64,000 nt of DNA from Hominenteromicrobium sp964531265 (GCA_964531265.1 CAZHDW010000002.1:1-64000), one strand, 5' to 3'; counted from the stretch's first letter, positions 33,296 through 41,705 are shown. Notes: generated from the letters alone by a model not told the origin. Translations and numbers: made by a program.

Positions 33296-34144
33296 TTACA
33301 GCTCAATATCGATCCATACCGGAAAATGATCCGATACCGGCATATAATAATCCGGTGCGGCTCGCTTAAAGCTCCTCACACTGTTCATGGCCTCACCACG
33401 AAGCAAAATGTGATCTATCGAGTCGGTGAAATCCCCCGAATACGGTGTTGTATCATATCTGTCGGGATAACAATAATGCATTCCCTGTGTTTCGTCCCTT
33501 TCATCTACCGCAATATCATGCGCGTGCACATATCCGCGTGAAAAGGCGGCACTAACCGCCTGAGAATCCACGACTGCATTGAAATCGCCCACGATTATCA
33601 CCGGGCAGCCATGCTCCTCCTGCAAAACATCAAGTCTGTCCATGAGCATGTTCAACTGATATGCACGTGCTTCATCGGAATACGGCTGATAAACCTTGTT
33701 GTTCGGATCCGACGACATCCACCACAGATGCGTGGACGCAAAAATCAGCTTTTCACCGCTGTCCTTTGCCCTGAACACCGCAACGCAGAAGGACTTTGTA
33801 AGAAAATTATTGAAGCTTCCCGTAAGCCCCGGTATACTCTCCGGATATATCCGGAATTCCGATTCGATCAGCTCAAGCTTATCCGAGCGATAAATTATGG
33901 GCGTATCCTTTCCCCACACAAGTGTGTACGGAAGCTGAGCCTGTGAAAAATGCCTCATGAGCAGGTCGGCCATGTGGGGACTGCATTCCTGTATTCCTAT
34001 GATATCCGGGTGATTTTCCTCATATACTCTGAAAAGCTGTGGAATTCTTTTTTCCGCGGAGCAATCCGCGCCCTGAGCCGCCCACAGTTCATTGTTTTCA
34101 TCGCAACGCCAGATATTATTGCTCATTATCCTGTAATTTGCCAT
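33296..34144 (-). CDS. Endonuclease/exonuclease/phosphatase-family hydrolase
   Basis: A 282-residue metal-dependent phosphodiesterase-fold protein related to DNase I, inositol phosphatases and sphingomyelinases. It shows NIWR at the start, DIIGIQECS with the metal-binding glutamate, ASTHLWW, VGDFNAV and SDHFPVW, the catalytic His/Asp motifs. No signal peptide. The ATG at 34144 follows GGAGGGAG; a longer frame has none. It is 13 bases after the stop of the metallo-beta-lactamase-fold gene, so the two form an operon that probably hydrolyses a phosphoester. Confidence 0.88.
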   Translation of the reverse strand: MANYRIMSNNIWRCDENNELWAAQGADCSAEKRIPQLFRVYEENHPDIIGIQECSPHMADLLMRHFSQAQLPYTLVWGKDTPIIYRSDKLELIESEFRIYPESIPGLTGSFNNFLTKSFCVAVFRAKDSGEKLIFASTHLWWMSSDPNNKVYQPYSDEARAYQLNMLMDRLDVLQEEHGCPVIIVGDFNAVVDSQAVSAAFSRGYVHAHDIAVDERDETQGMHYCYPDRYDTTPYSGDFTDSIDHILLRGEAMNSVRSFKRAAPDYYMPVSDHFPVWIDIEL

Positions 34145-34157
34145 TTTCTCCCTCCAC

Positions 34158-34841
34158 TCAGTCAATGCTAAGCTCCAGGCCGTCATAGGCGGCTATCACA
34201 CCGTGCTCCCTCATGCTCTCTGCCAATTTCTCATGCGCGGTGTGCAGCGTGCGCGCCATATGCGATATGGCAAATTGTCCCACATACGGCGACAGCGTCT
34301 TCTTCATTTCAAGCACCATATTGAGGTTGTTGTGCTCGAATATTCTGTAGTCACCGTCGATAAACCCTATGGTCGCATCGAGCACGGCAAGCGTCGGTCT
34401 GTGCGCCATTATGCCCTGTACCTCATCGTACATGAGCCATGCGCCGTCCAGTCCGTAAAAGGCCGTGCTTTCGCCGTCCGAGACTATGAAGTGCACCGTG
34501 CCGTCGCAGGTGGAATGATTGCCGCTATACGCCCATACCGTATACCTGCCAATTGTCATCTCCTCACCCGCTGCCACATCGATCAGCTCTGCGCCGAAGC
34601 TTTCAAGCCACTTGACCGTTTCCTCGGAATAATGGTCACTATGCCTGTGAGTATTTATAATGTACTTTATCCTGTCGGGCGACCTGCCGAGCTCTTCAAG
34701 AGCCTCCCTAACCTGCGGGCCGGGATCGATAAGCAGGACATCATCGATAAGCGCCGAGGACAGTCTTCTGAATTCCGTCATGCCGGCTTCCTTTTTAAGC
34801 GGCCAATCCGCCGCTCCTGTGCCTAAAAACAATATTTTCAT
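34158..34841 (-). CDS. Metallo-beta-lactamase-fold hydrolase
   Basis: A 227-residue MBL-fold protein. The zinc motif is THRHSDHY (HxHxDH type), followed by GNHST, the aspartate in YGLDGAWL and the C-terminal histidine in ISHMARTLH. The group is related to PhnP-like phosphodiesterases and small-molecule hydrolases rather than beta-lactamases. The ATG at 34841 follows GGGTGATG. It leads a two-gene operon with the EEP hydrolase and has its own promoter. Substrate unknown. Confidence 0.88.
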   Translation of the reverse strand: MKILFLGTGAADWPLKKEAGMTEFRRLSSALIDDVLLIDPGPQVREALEELGRSPDRIKYIINTHRHSDHYSEETVKWLESFGAELIDVAAGEEMTIGRYTVWAYSGNHSTCDGTVHFIVSDGESTAFYGLDGAWLMYDEVQGIMAHRPTLAVLDATIGFIDGDYRIFEHNNLNMVLEMKKTLSPYVGQFAISHMARTLHTAHEKLAESMREHGVIAAYDGLELSID

Positions 34842-34859
34842 ACAACATCACCCAAGGGC

Positions 34860-34888
34860 AGTATAGCACTCAAGGGTTGAAAATACAA
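34860..34888 (-). promoter_or_regulatory. Promoter of the MBL/EEP operon
   Basis: On the minus strand TTGTAT (34883-34888), 17 bases, TATACT (34860-34865). Confidence 0.65.
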
Positions 34889-34934
34889 GTAGGCCGTTAT
34901 AGATATTTGTCAAAAAAGCGCCGCAGTCAATGAA

Positions 34935-35001
34935 TGAAGTGACCCCAAAAAGTTAGACAAATATGATATAATACTTGTACTAAGAAATGGGGTGCAGTTC
35001 A
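34935..35001. mobile_element. IS3-like inverted-repeat remnant or miniature element (67 bp)
   Basis: The segment is bounded by imperfect inverted repeats: TGAAGTGACCCCAAAAAGTT on one side (from 34935) and, on the minus strand, TGAACTGCACCCCATTT (from 35001). The first resembles the terminal repeat of IS3/IS150-type elements (CCCCAAAAAGTTAGACA). Only about 20 bases lie between the arms and no transposase is present. No target duplication is visible. It is probably a solo remnant or a very small non-autonomous element. Confidence 0.5.
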
Positions 35002-35019
35002 ACGACCGCAGCGCTCATA

Positions 35020-35205
35020 TCAATTCTGTTTTCTGACTATCGTGTACTCGTCGCCCGAGCGATAATAGGGGCATGCATTGAAATCTCCGCGGATAAAGCG
35101 TGCTGTTTCATCCTCATCGAGATCCATGTCACACACGTAAAAGCCCAGCTCGTAATCGTACTCGTAATACATGCAGTCCTCACATTTAGAAATAGGCTTT
35201 TCCAT
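35020..35205 (-). CDS. DUF6472-like small cysteine protein
   Basis: A 61-residue protein, MEKPISKCEDCMYYEYDYEL onward, with CEDC, a later YVCDMDLDEDE and ACPYY, so four cysteines that could bind a metal. It resembles the short DUF6472 group of Clostridia. The ATG at 35205 follows GTGGAG. It begins 12 bases after the stop of the amino-acid ABC ATPase gene, so it is the last gene of that operon. Function unknown. Confidence 0.75.
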   Translation of the reverse strand: MEKPISKCEDCMYYEYDYELGFYVCDMDLDEDETARFIRGDFNACPYYRSGDEYTIVRKQN

Positions 35206-35217
35206 CGTGCTCCACTC

Positions 35218-35976
35218 TTACAAAACGCTCTGCAGGAAATGGCGTGTACGCTCGTGCTTGGGATTTGCGAAAAGCTCCTCCGGCTTACCCTCTTCAAGTA
35301 TCATACCGTCATACATGAAGATAACGCGGTCTGCGACCTCTCTTGCAAAGCCCATCTCATGAGTTACCACCAGCATTGTCATGCCTTCCTCTGCAAGCTC
35401 CTTCATAACATTGAGAACATCACCGACAAGCTCGGGGTCCAATGCACTGGTGGGCTCGTCGAACAGCATGATCTTCGGGTCCATTGCAAGTGCACGTGCA
35501 ATTGCAACTCTCTGCTGCTGACCGCCGGAAAGCTTTGACGGATAGGAATCGAGCTTATCGCCGAGGCCGACCTGATTCAGAAGCTTTACAGCCTTTTCGC
35601 GAGCCTCCTTCTCCGGAACGCCCTTGACGTTCATCGGAGCCAGCATAACATTTTGAAGTGCTGTCTTATGTGGGAAGAGGTTGAAGCGCTGGAAAACCAT
35701 GCCCATCTCGAGCAGTATGGCAGCGCGCTCCTTGCTGGTCATTTTCACCTGGTTGTGACCATTCACGCGGTCCTCCATAAGCACATCATCGATCCATATC
35801 TTACCGCTTGTGTTTTTCTCAAGGCGGTTAAGAGAACGCAGATAGGTCGATTTGCCCGCACCGGACGGGCCGATTATTACAACAACTTCACCGGGCTCAA
35901 CGGTGAGACTGACATTTTTCAGAACTTCAACAGAACCGAAGGATTTGCACACGTTTTCAGTTTTTATAATCGACAT
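35218..35976 (-). CDS. Polar amino-acid ABC transporter ATP-binding protein
   Basis: A 252-residue ATPase of the GlnQ/ArtP type. Walker A GPSGAGKST, Q-loop VFQRFNLFPH, signature LSGGQQQR, Walker B IMLFDEPTSALDPE and the H-loop VTHEMGFA are all consensus. A short insertion near residues 65-85 (EDRVNGHNQVKMTSKER) is typical of a clostridial subgroup. It drives uptake by the permease and binding protein encoded upstream in the operon. The ATG at 35976 follows AAGGAGG. Confidence 0.96.
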   Translation of the reverse strand: MSIIKTENVCKSFGSVEVLKNVSLTVEPGEVVVIIGPSGAGKSTYLRSLNRLEKNTSGKIWIDDVLMEDRVNGHNQVKMTSKERAAILLEMGMVFQRFNLFPHKTALQNVMLAPMNVKGVPEKEAREKAVKLLNQVGLGDKLDSYPSKLSGGQQQRVAIARALAMDPKIMLFDEPTSALDPELVGDVLNVMKELAEEGMTMLVVTHEMGFAREVADRVIFMYDGMILEEGKPEELFANPKHERTRHFLQSVL

Positions 35977-35988
35977 AACATATCCTCC

Positions 35989-36651
35989 TTATTCGTATAT
36001 GGAAAGCTTCTTTTCCAGACGGTTGAAAATGAATGTAAATACGCCTGTGATAATGAGGTAAATTATCATGGCCGGGATATATACCAGTGCGCTTGCCTTA
36101 TTGGAAGCAATGATCTTTGTCTGGTAGGTAAGGTCTGTCAGAGCGATGATGGATACAAGGGAGGTATCCTTAAGCACCATGACGAACTCATTACAGATCG
36201 GCGGTATCATTCTGCGGTAGGACTGCGGAATGATAACCAGGCGCATTGCCTGTCCGTGTGTAAGGCCAAGTGCACGTGCTGCCTCCATCTGTCCCTTATC
36301 TATGGACTGGATAGCTGCACGGATTATCTCTGCAAGGTAAGCTGCAACATTAAGTGTGAAAGCGAGCCATGCAGCAAAGAATCTGCTCTGAATATTGAGT
36401 GCCGGAATGAGCTGCGGCAATGTATAGTAAATAAAGAAAAGCTGCATCAGAAGCGGAGTTCCGCGGAAGAAGAAGATATATGCGCCGCATATCTTGCTGA
36501 TAACGGCATTACGGGAAATCTTGCCGAGGGCAAGAAAAACAGCTAAAACAAGTGCTGCCGCCACGGAGGTAACGGAGAGGGAGAGAGTAACGCCTGTGGC
36601 CTGGATCAGCGCCGGCAGCCAGCCTATAATTTGATTGATAGCATCCATCAT
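35989..36651 (-). CDS. Polar amino-acid ABC transporter permease
   Basis: A 220-residue membrane subunit of the HisM/GlnP type with five to six helices. It contains RGTPLLMQLFFIYYTLPQL, the family motif at the N-terminal third, and EAARALGLTHGQAMRLVIIPQ, the EAA loop that contacts the ATPase. The ATG at 36651 (a second ATG follows) lies after GAAAGGA. The operon order is binding protein, permease, ATPase, small cysteine protein. Confidence 0.95.
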   Translation of the reverse strand: MMDAINQIIGWLPALIQATGVTLSLSVTSVAAALVLAVFLALGKISRNAVISKICGAYIFFFRGTPLLMQLFFIYYTLPQLIPALNIQSRFFAAWLAFTLNVAAYLAEIIRAAIQSIDKGQMEAARALGLTHGQAMRLVIIPQSYRRMIPPICNEFVMVLKDTSLVSIIALTDLTYQTKIIASNKASALVYIPAMIIYLIITGVFTFIFNRLEKKLSIYE

Positions 36652-36690
36652 ATTATTAAAATCCTTTCATCATTTTCTGTAAATATCAAT

Positions 36691-36720
36691 TCAGAGACCC
36701 CTGTCGAACGAGGTCTCTGA
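36691..36720 (-). terminator. Stem-loop between the binding-protein and permease genes
   Basis: A perfect 9-base stem TCAGAGACC (36691-36699) with GGTCTCTGA (36712-36720). It has no T tract, so it is more likely a partial terminator or an mRNA 3' stabiliser that raises binding-protein levels, as in many ABC operons. Confidence 0.6.
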
Positions 36721-36744
36721 AAGCAATAAAGTGTTCCGTGAAGC

Positions 36745-37584
36745 TTACTTCTCAGACTTAGCTGTTACGATAACGAGCTGGTTGGAGAGGTACGGCTCAG
36801 TCATCTCATATGCCTCCTGACGCTCCGGATTAATGGAAACGCCGGAAATGACCATATCGTACTGATCCTTATCAAGTCCTGCAAAGATACCGTCCCAAGC
36901 GGTGTTTACGAACTCAACCTCAAGACCGAACAGTGCTGCGATCTCCTTAGCAACGTCAACGTCAAATCCGATAAACTCAAGGCCGGACTCATCGGTGTAC
37001 TCAAGCGGAGCATATGTAGCCTCGAAGCCTACAAGGAGCTTGCCTTCCTTAACTGTCTTGATATTGGAAAGGTCGATAGTGGGCTCTTCCTCAACTGTGC
37101 GTACGCCCTCTGTATCGTTACCGCCGAAATGCTTAATTGCGATTTCTTCCATCTTGCCGTTGTAGTACAGTGTATCGATAGCAGCCTCTGTAGCCTCAAG
37201 AAGCTCTGTGTTGCCCTTCTTGATGCAGATGCCCATCGGCTCGCCCTCATCGCTTGTCCAAACCTTCTGGTAGGTGTCGCCCTCCTCGGCGAGGTAGTAA
37301 CCGGCAACTACGCTGTCAACATAAACAGCATCGCAGCGACCGAACTTCAGGTCTTCAAAACACTGTGTGATCTGCTCATACGGGAGGATCTCAACTGTGG
37401 AGCCCTCATCCTGCATCTCAAGCAGGCTCTCATGAGCTGTTGTGGATACCTGAACGGAAACCTTAGCACCCTCAAAGTCCTCGGGGCTTGTAATTGTCTT
37501 GGTATCAACCTTTTCTCCGCATGCAGCACAGCCGAGTGCAAGTACACATGCCAGAGCAAATGCTATGATCTTCTTCATCTTCAT
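36745..37584 (-). CDS. Circularly permuted family-3 amino-acid-binding lipoprotein
   Basis: A 279-residue binding protein of the SBP_bac_3 (GlnH/ArtJ) family with the two lobes in swapped order. After the signal peptide (lipobox cysteine C19 or C22) the segment that normally forms the second lobe and C-terminus comes first: residues 39-156, from EGAKVSVQVSTTAHESL to KMEEIAIKHFGGN. A linker (157-178) is followed by what is normally the N-terminus: residues 179-276, KEGKLLVGFEATYAPLEY, then GFDVDVAKEIA, and finally DMVISGVSINPERQE. The fold can close because the natural ends are near each other. The ATG at 37584 leads the operon. Binding residues appear intact, so it should still carry a polar amino acid. 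Confidence 0.9.
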   Translation of the reverse strand: MKMKKIIAFALACVLALGCAACGEKVDTKTITSPEDFEGAKVSVQVSTTAHESLLEMQDEGSTVEILPYEQITQCFEDLKFGRCDAVYVDSVVAGYYLAEEGDTYQKVWTSDEGEPMGICIKKGNTELLEATEAAIDTLYYNGKMEEIAIKHFGGNDTEGVRTVEEEPTIDLSNIKTVKEGKLLVGFEATYAPLEYTDESGLEFIGFDVDVAKEIAALFGLEVEFVNTAWDGIFAGLDKDQYDMVISGVSINPERQEAYEMTEPYLSNQLVIVTAKSEK

Positions 37585-37652
37585 AATACTTCTTTCCTTT
37601 CAGCGTATCGATTATATCGACCGCATTTAAGTTATTCTTTAAGACAAGCTCT

Positions 37653-37681
37653 ATTATACTCACAAATCATTTTGGAATCAA
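37653..37681 (-). promoter_or_regulatory. Promoter of the amino-acid ABC operon
   Basis: On the minus strand TTGATT (37676-37681), 17 bases, TATAAT (37653-37658). Confidence 0.8.
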
Positions 37682-37756
37682 TTAGCGAATCCCACAAATT
37701 GTTGCATAAATATACATGTATACATGGCTATTTTTGTATTTCGCCAACTTTTCGCA

Positions 37757-37797
37757 CAAAAAACGGCGCCTCATTTTGCAGTTAAAACGCCGTTTTT
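37757..37797. terminator. Terminator of the MFS gene (bidirectional form)
   Basis: AAAAAACGGCG (37757-37767) and CGCCGTTTTTT (37787-37797) form a perfect 11-base stem with A/T runs on both strands, 18 bases after the MFS stop. Confidence 0.8.
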
Positions 37798-37815
37798 TCG
37801 CATATTTGTATATTT

Positions 37816-39012
37816 TTACCGAGAGGTATACTTTTTCCATGCAGGAATGCATACAGTACACAGCAGCGTGCCGAGAACCGCTGTCACTGTCCATATAAGC
37901 ACGGTTATGTCCCAGCTCCCATCACCCATTATAAGCGGCACAAGATAGGTAGATGCCGCACTGCCCACATATGTACAGGCATTCAGCACACCGGATATCA
38001 GCGACACTCGGCCCGTGGACTTGAAATAATGGGGCAGCATATTGATAAGCAGCAGGTTGACGCCGTGCATACAGCCTGCAAGCACCGCCGTAAAAACTAT
38101 CGAGGCTGCGGCGCTGCGTCCGTTTGCAAGCATCAGTGCCATGGAGGATACGGCTCCCACTCCGAACACGACCGCCGCGCATTTCAGAAGCAGTCGTATC
38201 TTATTTACATAGACATATTCCGTCACTCTGAGACATAGGATGCTGAACAGCGGCAGTGCTATACCGGTCAGGATGGATATGGCGCTTCCGAGAGAATAGG
38301 TCTCGGATATGTACGTCGGCATCCATGTTGTAACGCCGTCACGAAGCGAGCCCTGGAGGATGATAACAAGCATACAGCAGAGCATCATCGGAGAAAAGAT
38401 CACACTGAGCGAGCCGGTACCTTTCTCGTTTTTGTCTTTTTTCCTGGCGCTGGCAGAGACCTCCGGGCAGAATTTCAGCCATATCGGTATCATTACAACA
38501 GCGCAGAGCGAGGCCAGGTGGAAAACCATCTTCCAGCTTGAAAGCGATATAATGACCGGCGACAGAAGATATATCAATATCGTTCCAGCGGCCGAGCCAT
38601 AGGATATCGTAACACTTGCGTGCTTATATTCCTCCTCGGAGAACTCCGCGACCATTATTCTTACAAGCGGTGGCCACATAAACGCCTGAGAAAGGCCGTT
38701 GATACACCAGATACCCGCCATTACATAAGGATCTCCGAACAGCGGCAATATCATATTTATAGTTGCCGTAACACCGAGTCCACCGGCTATCAGATGCTTC
38801 GGAGAGAATCTGTCACCGAGCCAACCGCTAAGTATCTGTCCTGCTCCGTATGTGATGAAGCTTCCGGTAACAGCCATGGAAAGCTGAGTTTTGGAGAAGC
38901 CCGTCGCCGCAACCATTTCTACCAGCACCGCACCGTAATTTATACGCGTGATATAGCTGACCATGTATGTTGTCATAAGCAGCAAGCACAGTCTTTTACC
39001 ACTTTTTGTCAT
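37816..39012 (-). CDS. MFS transporter, organophosphate antiporter type
   Basis: A 398-residue twelve-helix transporter related to GlpT/UhpT and similar sugar-phosphate or organic anion carriers. It shows YMVSYITRINYGAVL in helix 1, the loop motif GWLGDRFSPKHLIAGG between helices 2 and 3, and SYGSAAGTILIYLLSP. Positively charged loops fit the inside-positive rule. The ATG at 39012 follows TGAGGGA. It has a consensus promoter between it and the IMPase gene and is a single-gene unit. The substrate may be a phosphorylated sugar or carboxylate; nothing nearby settles it. Confidence 0.88.
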   Translation of the reverse strand: MTKSGKRLCLLLMTTYMVSYITRINYGAVLVEMVAATGFSKTQLSMAVTGSFITYGAGQILSGWLGDRFSPKHLIAGGLGVTATINMILPLFGDPYVMAGIWCINGLSQAFMWPPLVRIMVAEFSEEEYKHASVTISYGSAAGTILIYLLSPVIISLSSWKMVFHLASLCAVVMIPIWLKFCPEVSASARKKDKNEKGTGSLSVIFSPMMLCCMLVIILQGSLRDGVTTWMPTYISETYSLGSAISILTGIALPLFSILCLRVTEYVYVNKIRLLLKCAAVVFGVGAVSSMALMLANGRSAAASIVFTAVLAGCMHGVNLLLINMLPHYFKSTGRVSLISGVLNACTYVGSAASTYLVPLIMGDGSWDITVLIWTVTAVLGTLLCTVCIPAWKKYTSR

Positions 39013-39050
39013 TCAAATCCCTCATTTGCTCATAAGCTGAAAGCAGGCTT

Positions 39051-39079
39051 ATTATAGTATTCGGCACTGCTAAAGTCAA
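39051..39079 (-). promoter_or_regulatory. Promoter of the MFS gene
   Basis: On the minus strand TTGACT (39074-39079), 17 bases, TATAAT (39051-39056), immediately after the IMPase stop. Confidence 0.82.
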
Positions 39080-39090
39080 GCCATGACATT

Positions 39091-40416
39091 TCAGATGTTT
39101 TTGATAAGCTCAAGTGCCTTTTCGTGCACACTTGCCGTTGCCGCAAGCACGGAGTCCGGCTTATCGAACGGCAGCTCCTCACCCCTGAAATTCGTCACGC
39201 GTCCGCCGGCCTCCGTTATTATCAGCGCAGAAGCCGCATAATCCCATGGAGAAAGCTGCGGCTCACAGAAAACATCGGCTTCACCGCAGGCAATTGAGCA
39301 GAGGTCTATCGCCGCAGAGCCGCCGCGCCTGATGTCTCCAAAGCTCATAAGCAGGCTGTAGGTCAGCTCAGTCACCTGTCTGCCGGTTCTGTCCTTTGTA
39401 TACGGTGATGTTCCGAGCAGTGCAATGCCCGTTGCCGATTCACGTTCGGAAACATATACCCGGCGGCCATTGCAATACGCGCCCATACCGGAATAGGCAC
39501 TGTAAAATCTATCCTCGTACGGATCGTATACCGCTCCGTACAGCGGCTTGCCCCCTTTTACAAGGCCGACAGAAATGCAGGACTCGCGTCTTCCGAGCAT
39601 GAAATTCGTCGTTCCGTCTATCGGGTCGATTATAAATGTATAGCCCTCACTCAGCGGATTACTGCTCTCGCCATCCTCCTCTGCCAGGAAGGTGCAGCCG
39701 GGCAGGAGCTTCGGCAGCTCGCCTTGAAGGTATTTCTGCACCCTTACATCGTACTCCGTCACAAAATTCGCTGTGCCGGATTTGTGCTTTACACCAAGGC
39801 GCTTGCTGTCCGCCGAAAGCATTATCTCCGCGGCGTTTCGTATAACGTCTTCTATCGAATTCAGCGGAAGAAGTCCGTTTTCGGCGCAACCACCCTGTAG
39901 CTCACCGCGCAGCTTGATCGCCGCCTCGGGGAAATCCGTAAGTATATTTTTCCCTCTTTGAGAAATAAGTCTTGAAAGCTCTTCAATATTCCCTGCCGGT
40001 ATCGGCTCATTGCAGCCGAAATCACTCCACTGCACTGTGTAGGACGATGCCGCATCGACACCGCTCAATATAATTCTGTCACCCATGCCGTAGAGCTTTG
40101 CCGTTCTCAGTAGCTCCTCAGCGTCATCCTCCTGCACGACTCTGCAAGCAAGCACGAGACCTGCCGTCGGCTTCACCGCTCTGAGCACGGTTTCAAGCCT
40201 GACAAGCTCTCTAACTTTATTCGTATCTTCACATGCAAGGTAGTACCCATTACTGTCACGCATCAGCTCTATCATTATAAAGTCACTACCGCAATCGGCC
40301 GCCCTCTCGATACGGGTAAGGCTCTCCTCCACATCGTCTCCCGCACGGCACATTACCGTAACAGCGGACATTCCGATATTGATGATCTGCCGCTGCGAAT
40401 ATCTCAACACGCTCAT
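39091..40416 (-). CDS. Inositol monophosphatase-family protein with N-terminal pseudo-GDPD domain
   Basis: A 441-residue two-domain protein. The C-terminal part (about 185-441) is an inositol monophosphatase-like enzyme with AEEDGE (245-250), IDPIDGTTNF (263-272) and the WDYAAS metal motif near residue 386; it should remove phosphate from inositol, sugar or nucleotide phosphates. The N-terminal part (about 15-170) has the outline of a glycerophosphodiester phosphodiesterase barrel, from CGSDFIMIELMRDSNG to ILTDFPEAA, but the HRG motif reads CRAG and the ELD metal site reads ELM, so it is probably inactive and may bind a ligand. The ATG at 40416 follows AAGGAG. It ends a three-gene operon. Confidence 0.82.
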   Translation of the reverse strand: MSVLRYSQRQIINIGMSAVTVMCRAGDDVEESLTRIERAADCGSDFIMIELMRDSNGYYLACEDTNKVRELVRLETVLRAVKPTAGLVLACRVVQEDDAEELLRTAKLYGMGDRIILSGVDAASSYTVQWSDFGCNEPIPAGNIEELSRLISQRGKNILTDFPEAAIKLRGELQGGCAENGLLPLNSIEDVIRNAAEIMLSADSKRLGVKHKSGTANFVTEYDVRVQKYLQGELPKLLPGCTFLAEEDGESSNPLSEGYTFIIDPIDGTTNFMLGRRESCISVGLVKGGKPLYGAVYDPYEDRFYSAYSGMGAYCNGRRVYVSERESATGIALLGTSPYTKDRTGRQVTELTYSLLMSFGDIRRGGSAAIDLCSIACGEADVFCEPQLSPWDYAASALIITEAGGRVTNFRGEELPFDKPDSVLAATASVHEKALELIKNI

Positions 40417-40439
40417 TTTGCTCTCCTTAATATGTAATA

Positions 40440-40919
40440 CTATTTATTTTCAAGGAATTCACTGTAGAGGTCTATCTCCTCCGTCACATCATAGAGAAAG
40501 CTTCGGCACTCCTCGTCCCTCGCAAGGAGCTTTCCCACCTTTTTCACGGCCCTTATGAAGCGTCGGTCGAACTCAATATCATCGGCATGGGCGACCATCG
40601 GGCACAGCCTTGCCGCACGCTGATCAAGCTCCGCAAATATCCTGCCCTTTTCATCTATTGTAGGGAAAAACGGGAATATTCTGCACGAAAGCGGCCTCTC
40701 GTCTCTGTTGCAGCTTCCGCTGCATACGGCAAGTCTTCCGCCATTTTCCGATGTACGTATCCCAAGCGTACTCTCCTCATGCGGAAAAAGCCTCATTCCG
40801 GTATTCTCGTCACCCTTGCAGCAGGCTCCGCCGCACAGTTGGCCGCAATCCACCTTAAGCGGTGTCAGCTCGCCCAACACCTTAAATACCTTTTTGTACA
40901 AGCTTGCATAATCCCTCAT
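40440..40919 (-). CDS. YkgJ-like cysteine-cluster protein
   Basis: A 159-residue protein with the cluster CGQLCGGACCKGDENTG and later cysteines in VCSGSC and RPLSCRIFPFFP, as in the YkgJ/zinc- or iron-chelating family. The metal and the reaction are not known. The ATG at 40919 follows GGAGGGA, 21 bases after the (frameshifted) HD gene and 23 bases before the IMPase gene, so the three form one operon. Confidence 0.8.
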   Translation of the reverse strand: MRDYASLYKKVFKVLGELTPLKVDCGQLCGGACCKGDENTGMRLFPHEESTLGIRTSENGGRLAVCSGSCNRDERPLSCRIFPFFPTIDEKGRIFAELDQRAARLCPMVAHADDIEFDRRFIRAVKKVGKLLARDEECRSFLYDVTEEIDLYSEFLENK

Positions 40920-40940
40920 AAGCCACTCCCTCCGAATTTA

Positions 40941-41538
40941 TCAGACATAAATGCACTCCTCGATACCCGGCAGCAGTCGATATATCGAGCAATTCGCTTT
41001 GCTTTCAAAATACTTCTTTATCTCAAAGGTCTTTTTCCATCTGTCAACGGTGAAAGGAAAAACGCCGTAGCGCACGGTCGTATCTACAAAAACGCTTTTC
41101 GAGAATACAAAAGCCGTTTGCATCCGCCAATGAATCGCACAGGATTATCAGCCGGTCATAGTCGTCAAACTCAATCGACGTGAGAAAATTCTTCACAAAC
41201 GCACACTGCTCATCCGTTATATCAAATTTACCTATCTCGGTGTCAACATCCTTTAACGGATATGAATGCGTAAGGCAGATGCGTGCCGCCTCATCCCAAC
41301 CGTTTTCCATGCAGAAATCGTAGCCGTCCATTATGTGTCTTACGCCATGTACACCGGCTCTCCTGCCAATATCATGCAGCAGTCCCAATATATATGCTTT
41401 TTCCGCATCCATACTGCATTTTTCGGCAATGAGCATAGCGGCACGGGCAACATTTTCTGAGTGCTTTTCCCACGACCCGGGATTCATTTCTGCGGCTGTT
41501 TTTATCTCAAGCAAAGCTCGTTCTCTGTTCGGCAGCAT
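40941..41538 (-). pseudogene. HD-domain phosphohydrolase, broken by a single-base frameshift
   Basis: Two overlapping reading frames make one HD-superfamily protein. The first frame (from ATG 41538, after ACAGGAGGAT) has SWEKHSENVARAAMLIAEK and the metal motif GLLHDIGRR, and runs to GFCILEKR. The second frame continues with FVDTTVRYGVFPFTVDRW and ends at 40941. The switch is at a run of five A on the plus strand (41088-41092; T on the coding strand). Removing one base joins the frames into about 198 residues. The span of 598 bases is one more than a multiple of three. This may be a sequencing error, a true mutation or slippage. The enzyme would hydrolyse a nucleotide or other phosphate. Confidence 0.85.
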
Positions 41539-41573
41539 AATTATCCTCCTGTTTCGGTAATATCCTCTGTTCA

Positions 41574-41602
41574 ACTATAGCACCAAAAACACACCTTTGC
41601 AA
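41574..41602 (-). promoter_or_regulatory. Promoter of the HD/YkgJ-like/IMPase operon
   Basis: On the minus strand TTGCAA (41597-41602), 17 bases, TATAGT (41574-41579). Confidence 0.65.
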
Positions 41603-41676
41603 CAGAAAATAAAACGTGCGGCAAGAGAGTGATAAATAAACTTGGCAAAGAAATGGTAAAAAATTTTTTACAGGTA

Positions 41677-41705
41677 TTGATTTTGTCGATATAACACGCT
41701 ATAAT
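41677..41705 (+). promoter_or_regulatory. Promoter of the TetR-type gene
   Basis: TTGATT (41677-41682), 17 bases, TATAAT (41700-41705), directly upstream of two operator-like repeats. Confidence 0.8.
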
